DNA of 64,000 bases from Caldilineae bacterium (GTDB lineage: Bacteria; Chloroflexota; Anaerolineae; Epilineales; Epilineaceae): positions 134,515 through 198,514 of the forward strand of contig JACKBJ010000004.1 in assembly GCA_020634625.1 (NCBI GenBank), written 5' to 3'. Of this stretch, positions 33,024-40,958 are shown one piece after another; the stretch's first letter is position 1; each line of letters starts with the position of its first letter. The position numbers and the translations under genes are program-made. The notes beneath the pieces were generated by a model. The model had not been told where the DNA came from, ran no database searches, and worked only from the letters and a program-made list of their open reading frames with translations.

Positions 33024-33950
33024 TTACAGATGGGTCGCGAACCAGTCAAGCAGCCTCGCCCAGCCATCGGCGGCCGCCTCGGGGGCGAAGCTCTCGCGCG
33101 TATCGTTCATGAAGGCATGTCCGGCGCCGTCGTAGACGACGAGCTCGTGCGGAATGCCGGCCGTTTCGAAGGCCTCGTCTTGGGCCCGTACGTCGGCGAC
33201 CGGGATGCCGTTGTCGTCGGCGCCATAGAGTCCCAAGGTCGGCACCTGCATTCCGGCCGCGTCCTCGACGCTCAGCGGGCTGCCATAGAAGGCGACCACC
33301 GCGCCGAACCGCTCGGGCGAAGCCAGTCCGGCTTGAAGGGACAGCCCACCGCCCATGCAGAAGCCGGTCACACCGGCTTTCTCGCTCGACACCGCGTCCT
33401 GGCCGAGCAGGTAGTCCGCCGCGGCCTCGATCTCCTGTACCGCGGCGACCTGGTCGAGCGCCATCACCAGCTTGCGCGCTTCGTCCGGCTCGGTCGTGAC
33501 CGCACCGTGGTACAGATCGGGCGCCAGCACGACGAAGCCCTCACGCGCCAACCGCCGGGCCATGTCCTCGATGTGCGGGTTGAGGCCCCACCACTCCTGG
33601 ATCATCACCACCGCCGGCAGACCGGACGCGCCCTCGGGCTCGACGTAGTAGCCGCTGAGCGCCTGCTCGCCCAGGCTGCCGTAGACCACCGACTCGGCAC
33701 GCGCCAGGCCGCTCATGTCGACGCGCTCCGGAGCAGCGCCGACGCCCTCGGTGACCATGGGCTCGGCCGCGGTCGGCTCGACGACCACCGGCGGCGGGCT
33801 CGGGTTGGGCGACTCGGCGCAGGCGGCCAGCAGCAGGTTGGCGGCCGAGGCGCTGCCCAGCGCGGCCGTGGCGCGCACCACGAACTGACGGCGCGTGAGC
33901 TCGCCGACCTGGAAGGAGCGGACCAGCTGCATGACGTGAATTCGATCCAT
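33024..33950 (-). CDS. Dienelactone hydrolase family protein, Tat-exported lipoprotein
   Basis: An alpha/beta hydrolase of 308 residues. The triad is Cys198 (VTGFCMGGGLSLQ), Asp245 or 246 (LYGADDNGIP) and His278 (YDGAGHAFMND), with Glu119 in MIQEWWGLNPH as in carboxymethylenebutenolidase. The N-terminus has a twin-arginine motif (LTRRQFVVRATAAL) ending in a lipobox (LLAAC, Cys44), so it is exported folded and lipid-anchored outside. The catalytic domain is otherwise standard. The substrate is unknown. Confidence 0.9.
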   Translation of the reverse strand: MDRIHVMQLVRSFQVGELTRRQFVVRATAALGSASAANLLLAACAESPNPSPPPVVVEPTAAEPMVTEGVGAAPERVDMSGLARAESVVYGSLGEQALSGYYVEPEGASGLPAVVMIQEWWGLNPHIEDMARRLAREGFVVLAPDLYHGAVTTEPDEARKLVMALDQVAAVQEIEAAADYLLGQDAVSSEKAGVTGFCMGGGLSLQAGLASPERFGAVVAFYGSPLSVEDAAGMQVPTLGLYGADDNGIPVADVRAQDEAFETAGIPHELVVYDGAGHAFMNDTRESFAPEAAADGWARLLDWFATHL

Positions 33951-34091
33951 CGGTAGGCTTCCTTTCGCCGGCTGGCCGGCGCTGCATAGGGGAGACGCCA
34001 ATTCTGCACGCAAGTCGCGACGCTGACCACCGCGCCGACCGCACGCTCGGGGTCTGGCCTTGGCCCGGCCTTCGGCCGGTCGGGACGACCG

Positions 34092-34100
34092 TGTTAGAAT
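34092..34100 (+). promoter_or_regulatory. Extended -10 element TGTTAGAAT
   Basis: TGT followed by TAGAAT, 83 bases before the glycosidase ATG, in the gap between divergent genes. No clear -35, as expected for an extended -10. Confidence 0.5.
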
Positions 34101-34183
34101 CAGGCGTGGCGTCGTGGCCCTCCCCGGCTCGCACCTCGCGCCGGTCGACCCGCGACGCGCCCTCGCACCCTTGGAGCCCAGTC

Positions 34184-35440
34184 ATGCCGCGACGTTTCCT
34201 CGGTACCGGTCGCCCCGGTCTCTCGATCCTCCTCGCCACGGGCCTGCTTGCGGCCTGCGGCGGTCCGCCGCCATCGGTCGCACCGGTGGAGCGTGCCGCT
34301 TCGACCCCGCCGCGGTCGGCCGGCCATCCCCTTCCGACCGCCGTTTCGCGCGGGGCGCCGCTGCCCGAGGGCATGCGCTCCGGACCGCCGCCGACGGCCA
34401 CCCGGGCACCGGTCCGCATGAGCTCGCCCGACTACGGCATCCAGGCCTTCCTGTGGTGGCGGCCCGAGGTCGCCGAGCGCGACCTGGCGCTGATCGACCA
34501 GATGGGCTTTCGCTGGGTCAAGCAGATCTTCGGATGGCGCGACATCGAGCTGGAGAAGGGCGGCTTCGACTGGGCCCGCACCGACCGCATCGTCGAGCAG
34601 GCCGAGGCGGCCGGCCTCAAGCTGCTGGTCCGCGTCGACCACCAGCCCGAGTGGGCGCGCGCCGGCTGCAGCCTGATGGGCCCGCCGGACGACCTGGCCG
34701 ACCTGGCCGACTTCCTCGGCGCGGTGGCCGAGCGCTACCAGGGGCGGATCGAGGCCTACCAGATCTGGAACGAGCCCAACCTGGCCCGCGAATGGTGCGA
34801 CCAGACGCCCAGCCCGGCGGCCTACGCCGAGATGCTCCAGACCGCTTACGGCGCCCTGAAGGCGGCCGATCCGCGGGCCCTGGTCATCAGCGCCGGTCTC
34901 TCGCCGACGGGATCCGGGCCGCCGCAGGCCCTGCCCGACGACCGCTTCCTCGAGCAGCTGTACCTGGCCATGAACGGCGACTCGGACGGCTACTTCGACG
35001 TCTTGGGCCTCCACGCGGCCGGCTTCGCCGCGCCGCCCGAGGTCTCGCCGGACGAGGCCGCCGCCGACAAGGCGCGCTACGGCGGCGAACGCTTCTTCAC
35101 CTTCCGTCGGGTCGAGGACCTGCGGGCGATCATGGAAGCCAACGGCGATACGGACAAACGCGTGGCCATCCTGGAGATGGGCTGGACCAGCGACACCGTC
35201 AACCCGGCCTACGCCTGGCACGCCGTCAGCGAACAGACCAAGGCCGACTACCTGGTACGCGCCTTCGCCTATGCCGAGGCCAACTGGCAGCCCTGGATCG
35301 GCGTGATGAGCCCGATCTACATCTGCAACCAGGACTGGACCGAAGCCGACGAGCAGTACTGGTGGTGCATCACCGATCCGGACGGCAGCCCGCGACCGGC
35401 CTTCACCGCGCTCGAGGCGATGCCCAAGCGGCCCGAATAG
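34184..35440 (+). CDS. Lipoprotein glycoside hydrolase, clan GH-A
   Basis: A 418-residue exported lipoprotein (lipobox LLAAC, Cys25) with a TIM-barrel glycosidase. The acid/base residue is in YQIWNEPNLA (about Glu196) and the likely nucleophile in AILEMGWTSD (about Glu331), the two beta-strand glutamates of clan GH-A. The region MGFRWVKQIFGWRDIELEKG resembles GH39/GH5-type enzymes. A Pro-rich spacer joins anchor and barrel. GGAG lies seven bases before ATG 34184. The polysaccharide substrate is unknown. Confidence 0.82.
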   Translation: MPRRFLGTGRPGLSILLATGLLAACGGPPPSVAPVERAASTPPRSAGHPLPTAVSRGAPLPEGMRSGPPPTATRAPVRMSSPDYGIQAFLWWRPEVAERDLALIDQMGFRWVKQIFGWRDIELEKGGFDWARTDRIVEQAEAAGLKLLVRVDHQPEWARAGCSLMGPPDDLADLADFLGAVAERYQGRIEAYQIWNEPNLAREWCDQTPSPAAYAEMLQTAYGALKAADPRALVISAGLSPTGSGPPQALPDDRFLEQLYLAMNGDSDGYFDVLGLHAAGFAAPPEVSPDEAAADKARYGGERFFTFRRVEDLRAIMEANGDTDKRVAILEMGWTSDTVNPAYAWHAVSEQTKADYLVRAFAYAEANWQPWIGVMSPIYICNQDWTEADEQYWWCITDPDGSPRPAFTALEAMPKRPE

Positions 35441-35444
35441 CGTC

Positions 35445-35474
35445 GGCGCCGCCGAATCCGGGATCGGCGGCGCC
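35445..35474. terminator. Bidirectional hairpin between convergent genes
   Basis: A perfect 11-bp stem (GGCGCCGCCGA with TCGGCGGCGCC) and eight-base loop in the 55-base gap between the glycosidase and the large subtilase. No T run. Confidence 0.55.
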
Positions 35475-35495
35475 TGCGGGGCGCGCCAGCCGACC

Positions 35496-38393
35496 TCAGC
35501 GCCCCTTGACCAGCATGGGCAGCTGGATTGCGTAGGCCCGTTCGAGCGGCCGCTCGGCCTGGGGCCGCAGGTTGCCGGCGTCATCCGGATAGACCGCCAA
35601 CCAGGCGGGCGACGGTGCGGACCGGTCGGCTCCCGGGACCGCCTGCAGATCGACGAAGGCGCTGCCGCCGGCGGGCACCTGGAGCGACCAGGTAGCCGGC
35701 CGCTGCGACCAGGCCGCGGGGTCGAGGCGATAGCGCAGGCCGCCCGGCGGGAGCATGCCGTCCGGCGCTTCGTCGCGGTCGGGTCCCAGGAGCCAGTCCT
35801 CGGTGATGCCCCGGCGCAGGAGCCCCAGCCGAATCGGCCCGGGGCCGGACATGCCCAGCTCGGACAGGGGCACGGCGAAGCCGAGGATCCGGCTGTGCAG
35901 GTCGGCCGCTTCGGTCGGCAGCATCGCCTCGCTGCCCAGGACCTCGCCGGCCACCGGATCCCAGGCCGCGACGGCCAGCCCCATGAAGCTGCTCGGCCCG
36001 CCGCCCGAAAGCGCCGACAAGGCGCCGTAGCGCAGTCGGTGGTCGTCGCGGCCGTCGTCGTCGCTGTCCAGATAGACCTCGGTGATGGTCAGGCCCGGGA
36101 CCGTGGCGGCCGCGTGGCCGATCAGGGCGAAGCGGAGCTGCGGGGCACCGTCGGCCGCCGCCTCGAAGCGCAACCCCAGCGTCGCCAGGTCGAGCTCGTA
36201 GGTCACCGCCGGCTCGTCGGCGTCGAAGGCCGGCTCCCCGGCATCGTCGAGCGGCAACGCGAAGAGCTCCACCCGGCCGTCCTGGCCGGTGTTGTCGAAG
36301 ACCAGCCGGCCCGGATCGCCCGGCTCGACCTGACCTGACAGGGACGAGGCGCGTCGCGGCAGGGCCAGGAAGGGTAGGCCGACCGGCTCGCCCGGAATCG
36401 GGCCGCCATCGGCATCCACCGGGAGCAGGCGCAGCTGCCCGTCGAGCTCCAGCCCGTCGAGCTCGGCGGCGCCCAGGGGCCGCTCGCCTGCCGGCCAGCG
36501 GGTCAGCCGAGCGGCCTCGAAGCGGAAGCCGACCGCCAGCTCGGCCTCGCCCCGTGGCGGAATCCGGAGCGGCTCGTCGGGCAGCTCGATCCGCAGGCCG
36601 CGCCCGGCCGACTCCCGATGGAACACGGCTTCGGGCAACACCCATTGCTCGGCATCGCTCAGGCTGCGCAGCCGCAGCGTCCGCTCCATGCGCAAGCCCT
36701 CGCCCTCGACGGGAACGAAGCCGAGGCCCAGATCGGCGATGTCGCCGGCCCGAACCAGCAGCCGGCTGGTCGCCGCGCGGTAGACGTCCAGTCCGCCGGC
36801 TCCCTGACGGCTGATCGGCGCCACGCCGGCACCCTCGAGCAGGGTCGGCGAGGCCGCGTTCATCAGGCGCGCCGCCAGGTCCCGCGCGCCTAGACCCAGG
36901 CCCTCGACGCGGTTCTGCTGCAGGAGCAGCGCGGCGGCGCCGGCGACGTGCGGAGCCGACATCGAGGTGCCCGACAGCGAACGCGCCTGGTCGCCGGTGC
37001 CCATGCCCGCCGATCGGATGCCCGAGCCGGGCGCGCTCAGGCTCGGCTTGAAGCCGCCGTGCCGCGCCGGGCCGCGCGAGCTTCCGGAGACCATCAGGCC
37101 GCCCGTCGGCCCCGAGATGGCCAGGTTGGCCACCGCCAGCACGCCGCGGCTGGCACCCGGCGCGCCCAGGATGTAGGGCGAGTTGCCCGCGTTGCCGGCC
37201 GAGGCGACCACCACCACGCCCTGATCGATCAGGGCCTCGACGGCGGCTTCGAAGCGCGACGAGGCCTGGCCCCAAGGCTCGCCCAGGCTCATGTTGACGG
37301 CGTCGATCCGCTCCGGCGCGCTGCCCTCTACCGAGCGTCCCAGGTTGACCCGGGCGCACCAGTCGAGGGCGCCGATGACGACGTCGACCGTCTCGTCGGT
37401 GTAGATGCCCGAGGCCGGCGGCCCGTAGATCTTGAGCGCCACCAGCCGCGCGCCGGGCGCGACGCCGGCGCCGAGCTGGCTCGTCGGCAAGCCGGCGGCG
37501 ATGCCGGCCACGTGGCTGCCGTGACCGTGCTGGTCGAGCGGGTCGGGGTCCGGGCTGGGGCTGCGCCGACAGCGGCCGGCGCGTTCATCGGCCTCGCTGC
37601 AGGCCGTCGGGTTGGTGTAGAGCGGACCGACGAAGTCCCAGCCGCCGACCACCTTGGCGCTGGGAAAGAGCCGTTGGCCATCCCAAACGTCGTCGATCGT
37701 CTCGGCCGCCGTGGCGGCGCTGGCGTAGGCCGCCGCCGTGCCGGGGCCACCGAAGGCGGCATGGGTGTAGTCGATGCCGGCATCGATGATGGCGATCGTG
37801 CTGCCCGAGCCGTCGTAGCCCAGCTCGGCCGCGACGCGGTCGGCGCCGATGTGCGGCACGCTGCGATCGAGGTCCAGGCGCACCCAGGGCGCCGGAGCGA
37901 TGCCGAGCACCCCAGGACGGCGGCCCAGCGCCTCGAGCTGCGCCGCGGTGCCATGGACCAGCAGGCCGTTCATGACCGCTTCGTAGCGGTCGATGACCCG
38001 AATGCCCAGAGCCTCCGCCGCGGCGACGACCGGTGCCTGTTCGGCGAGGATGGCCTGCTCGGCGACGTCGAGCTCCGACCGCATGACGCGGGCGCGTTCG
38101 CGGGTCTGCTCGGCCGTGTCGGCCGCACCCCCGGCGGCCAGCCAGCGCTCGGAGAGCGAGGCACCGGGCAGCTCGACCAGGGCGCTGTGCAGCCGGTCGG
38201 CGCCTGGCTCGGGCGGAGGCAGCGGCAAGCCGGCCACCGGCGAGGCGGGCGCGAACCGCGGCGTCAGCAGCAGCAGCAGCAGGCCCAGCGTCAAGCCCAG
38301 CATCGGCAGCGATCGCCGCGGGACCCGTGCCGCGGCGGCCCCACTCGACCCTCGACCCGAGCCTCGGCGGCGGCTGTCGGTCGCAACGCGCAT
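35496..38393 (-). CDS. Large secreted subtilisin-like protease (S8)
   Basis: A 965-residue exported protease. The signal segment LPMLGLTLGLLLLLLTPRFAPAS is followed by an I9-like prosegment (about residues 90-150). The triad is Asp in IAIIDAGIDYTHAAF, His in QHGHGSHVAGIAAG and Ser in LSGTSMSAPHVAGAAALL, with the oxyanion Asn in ASAGNAGNSP. About 450 residues of beta-rich C-terminal domains follow and the chain ends YAIQLPMLVKGR, the shared LP motif. A disulfide-like CSEADERAGRC insert lies before the active-site His. ATG 38393 is used; GTG 38429 is a possible earlier start. It probably digests protein outside the cell. Confidence 0.9.
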   Translation of the reverse strand: MRVATDSRRRGSGRGSSGAAAARVPRRSLPMLGLTLGLLLLLLTPRFAPASPVAGLPLPPPEPGADRLHSALVELPGASLSERWLAAGGAADTAEQTRERARVMRSELDVAEQAILAEQAPVVAAAEALGIRVIDRYEAVMNGLLVHGTAAQLEALGRRPGVLGIAPAPWVRLDLDRSVPHIGADRVAAELGYDGSGSTIAIIDAGIDYTHAAFGGPGTAAAYASAATAAETIDDVWDGQRLFPSAKVVGGWDFVGPLYTNPTACSEADERAGRCRRSPSPDPDPLDQHGHGSHVAGIAAGLPTSQLGAGVAPGARLVALKIYGPPASGIYTDETVDVVIGALDWCARVNLGRSVEGSAPERIDAVNMSLGEPWGQASSRFEAAVEALIDQGVVVVASAGNAGNSPYILGAPGASRGVLAVANLAISGPTGGLMVSGSSRGPARHGGFKPSLSAPGSGIRSAGMGTGDQARSLSGTSMSAPHVAGAAALLLQQNRVEGLGLGARDLAARLMNAASPTLLEGAGVAPISRQGAGGLDVYRAATSRLLVRAGDIADLGLGFVPVEGEGLRMERTLRLRSLSDAEQWVLPEAVFHRESAGRGLRIELPDEPLRIPPRGEAELAVGFRFEAARLTRWPAGERPLGAAELDGLELDGQLRLLPVDADGGPIPGEPVGLPFLALPRRASSLSGQVEPGDPGRLVFDNTGQDGRVELFALPLDDAGEPAFDADEPAVTYELDLATLGLRFEAAADGAPQLRFALIGHAAATVPGLTITEVYLDSDDDGRDDHRLRYGALSALSGGGPSSFMGLAVAAWDPVAGEVLGSEAMLPTEAADLHSRILGFAVPLSELGMSGPGPIRLGLLRRGITEDWLLGPDRDEAPDGMLPPGGLRYRLDPAAWSQRPATWSLQVPAGGSAFVDLQAVPGADRSAPSPAWLAVYPDDAGNLRPQAERPLERAYAIQLPMLVKGR

Positions 38394-38525
38394 GACTCCC
38401 CCACTTCTGGTGCCCGCACCGCCGGCCACGGTCGCGGGCCTCGCTGTTGGCCATTCCCTTCGGCAATCTTATCATAGGCATCCCGCCCGGCTCGACCGCC
38501 GGGCGGTTGCGGCAAGGGAGTTGCG

Positions 38526-39848
38526 ATGCGCCGGCACGACGTGAACGGTCCCTACTCGGATGCGTGGCTCGGGACGGCACGCGCGTCCGATGTCCCGGCT
38601 TCGAGGGGGCAAAGGGCAGGCCTCCGATCCGGCCTGCGCGGCATCCTGGTCCTGACCCTGGCGCTGGCCGCGGGAGGCTGCGCTCGGTTGGGCATCGGCG
38701 AGCCGCCGGTGACGCCTTCGCCGCTGCCGCCGCGGGTGCTGACGGCCGAGCGGGTGCCGCTGCCGACCTCGGAGGTCGCCCTGCCGGCGCCGCCCGCCGA
38801 TCCCGACCCCGCCCTGCTGGCCACGATCGCGGCGCTGATCGGCGGCGACCCCACGGCGGATGCGCCGGTGATCCTGACGCTGGCCGCCGGCCTGCGCCCC
38901 GGCGCGACCCCGACGCCGGCGCCGGTCCAGGACCCGACCCAGGCGGCGGCGAGCATCGCGACCCTGATCGCGATGGCCACCGCGCAGGCGGCCAGCGCCA
39001 CGCCGCCGCCGGTCATCGGGACCGGCAGCCTGGCCGCCGGCACGGCCGAGCCCGGCTGCCAGATCCCGCGCGAGCCCTTCCGCTTCGAGCTGGCGCCCGC
39101 TGCCGAAGCCGATCCGGCCGCGGCGCGGCTGTGGTCGGAGCACGCGGCCTGGGCCTTCGAGGCCGATCTGATCGACCTGGTCGAGGAGCAGCCGGGCAGC
39201 GCTGGCCGGGCCAGCTGGCGGCTCAGCGGCAGCTACGCCATGCCGCTGGACGCCGATGCGCCGGACCTGCCCCCATCCGGCCAGCCCCTGCCGCCCGGAC
39301 TGCCCAACGCGCTGCCGACCGGCCTGCCGCTCCTGCTCCGCTACCGCGGCCCTGCCCTGCCCCTGTCGCCCGGCAACCGATACCTCCTGGCCTACGACAG
39401 CGACCAGCCGCGAGACGGCCCCCTGGGCGAGGGCCTGCTGGTCTCCGACGCGCGCGGCCTGGTCCTCTTGGGCGTCAGCCTGCGCGAATCCGAAGACGCG
39501 GACGCGCGGCTTCTGGCCGGCCTGCGGGCGGGCTTCGCCATCCGCCAGATGCCGACCGTCTGCCGACACGTCGAGGCCGACGGCTGCGGCTTCGAGCTGC
39601 GCGCGGCGCCGGTCGAGCTGGCCGACGCGCTGGCGACCCCGGGCCCGGCCGACGCCGCCGGAGACGCCGTCGACGGCCCGGGCGGCGCGAGCCTGCGCCT
39701 CAACGCGGGCGAGACCGGGACGCTCACCCTGGAACGGCCCTATACGGTCCGGCTCGCGACCAGCCACTACCGGCTGTGGCGCGGCGACCAGCCCTGCGCG
39801 GCGGCGGGCGACTGGCGGCTGTCCTACCGGATCGAGCGGGCCGAATAG
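38526..39848 (+). CDS. Uncharacterised lipoprotein
   Basis: A 440-residue lipoprotein with signal segment LRGILVLTLALAAGGC (Cys52). A Pro/Thr/Ala-rich linker covers about residues 56-180. The C-terminal half is a beta-rich domain (FRFELAPAAEADPA, WRLSGSYAMPL, GNRYLLAYDSDQ, LTLERPYTVRLATSHYRLWRGDQPCAAAGDW) with three to four cysteines. AAGGGAG lies five bases before ATG 38526. No known family is recognised. Confidence 0.75.
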   Translation: MRRHDVNGPYSDAWLGTARASDVPASRGQRAGLRSGLRGILVLTLALAAGGCARLGIGEPPVTPSPLPPRVLTAERVPLPTSEVALPAPPADPDPALLATIAALIGGDPTADAPVILTLAAGLRPGATPTPAPVQDPTQAAASIATLIAMATAQAASATPPPVIGTGSLAAGTAEPGCQIPREPFRFELAPAAEADPAAARLWSEHAAWAFEADLIDLVEEQPGSAGRASWRLSGSYAMPLDADAPDLPPSGQPLPPGLPNALPTGLPLLLRYRGPALPLSPGNRYLLAYDSDQPRDGPLGEGLLVSDARGLVLLGVSLRESEDADARLLAGLRAGFAIRQMPTVCRHVEADGCGFELRAAPVELADALATPGPADAAGDAVDGPGGASLRLNAGETGTLTLERPYTVRLATSHYRLWRGDQPCAAAGDWRLSYRIERAE

Positions 39849-39853
39849 GCGCG

Positions 39854-39862
39854 TGCTAGACT
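39854..39862 (+). promoter_or_regulatory. Extended -10 element TGCTAGACT before moaA
   Basis: TGC followed by TAGACT, giving a predicted start near 39869 and a 33-base leader that contains AGGAA six bases before the ATG. Confidence 0.5.
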
Positions 39863-39901
39863 CTTGTCTACGCACGCCTCGTCAACCCCCAGGAACCTCG
39901 G

Positions 39902-40891
39902 ATGGCCCGCGACGGCTTCGACCGCGACATCAACTACCTGCGCATCTCGCTCACGGATCGCTGCAACCTGCGCTGTGTCTACTGCATGCCGACCGAAGGC
40001 CTGACCTTCTTCCCCGATGCCGAGCTGCTCAGCGCCGAGGAGATCCAGCGCGTGGTCGAGGCGGCGGCCGAGCTCGGCTTCCGCAAGGTGCGCCTGACCG
40101 GCGGCGAGCCCCTCTTGCGCCGCGACGTGGTCGACATCGTGCGTCGGATCGCCGCCGTGCCGGGCATCGACGATCTGGCGATGACGACCAACGGGCTGCG
40201 CCTGCCCGAGCTGGCGGTGCCGCTGCGCGAGGCCGGCCTGAAGCGGGTCAACCTGCACGTCGACTCGCTCGACCCCGAACGCGTCGAACGCCTGATGCGC
40301 TGGAGCAGGCACGCCGACCTCTGGGCCGGTGTCGAGGCGGCCGAGGCGGCCGGCTTCGCGCCGATCAAGCTCAACGCGGTGATCGCCCGCGGCTACAACG
40401 ACGACGACGTCGTGCCGCTGGCCAGGCTGACGCTCGAGCGGGACTGGGCGGTACGCTTCATCGAGCTGATGCCGCTGGGCTCGGGGGAGGAGTCGCGCTT
40501 CGCGATCGACCACTACGTGCCCAACGCCGAGGTCCGCGCCACCATCGAGGCCGAGCTCGGGCCGCTGGAGGCCCTGGTCAACCGCGATCCCTCCGACGAA
40601 GCCCGCAACTACCGCGCGCCGGGCGGGCGCGGCCGCATCGGCTTCATCTCGCCGGTCAGCCAGCCCTACTGCGGCAGCTGCAACCGCATGCGCCTGACGG
40701 CCGACGGCCGCTTCCACCTCTGCCTGTTGCACGACGACGAGATCGACCTGCGCTCGGTGCTGCGCGCCGGCGGCGGCCGCGATGCCGTTCGCGAACAGCT
40801 GGCGCGGGCCGTGGCCGCCAAACCTACCGGGCACGCTTTGGCCGAGGGGCAGCACACCGAGCTGCGGCGGATGCACGCCATCGGCGGCTAG
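39902..40891 (+). CDS. moaA: GTP 3',8-cyclase MoaA
   Basis: Radical SAM enzyme of molybdenum-cofactor synthesis. The N-terminal [4Fe-4S] motif is Cys21, Cys25 and Cys28 (DRCNLRCVYCMP), followed by LTGGEPLLRRD. The C-terminal cluster cysteines appear in YCGSCNRMRLTADGRFHLCLL. The 329-residue length is normal. No other moa genes lie in the window. The usual C-terminal double glycine is present (HAIGG). Confidence 0.96.
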   Translation: MARDGFDRDINYLRISLTDRCNLRCVYCMPTEGLTFFPDAELLSAEEIQRVVEAAAELGFRKVRLTGGEPLLRRDVVDIVRRIAAVPGIDDLAMTTNGLRLPELAVPLREAGLKRVNLHVDSLDPERVERLMRWSRHADLWAGVEAAEAAGFAPIKLNAVIARGYNDDDVVPLARLTLERDWAVRFIELMPLGSGEESRFAIDHYVPNAEVRATIEAELGPLEALVNRDPSDEARNYRAPGGRGRIGFISPVSQPYCGSCNRMRLTADGRFHLCLLHDDEIDLRSVLRAGGGRDAVREQLARAVAAKPTGHALAEGQHTELRRMHAIGG

Positions 40892-40958
40892 GCGGCGGCG
40901 GGGCGAACCCCGCGAGCCGGATCGACCGCGTCGCAGAGCCGGAGCGCGCTGGCCGATC

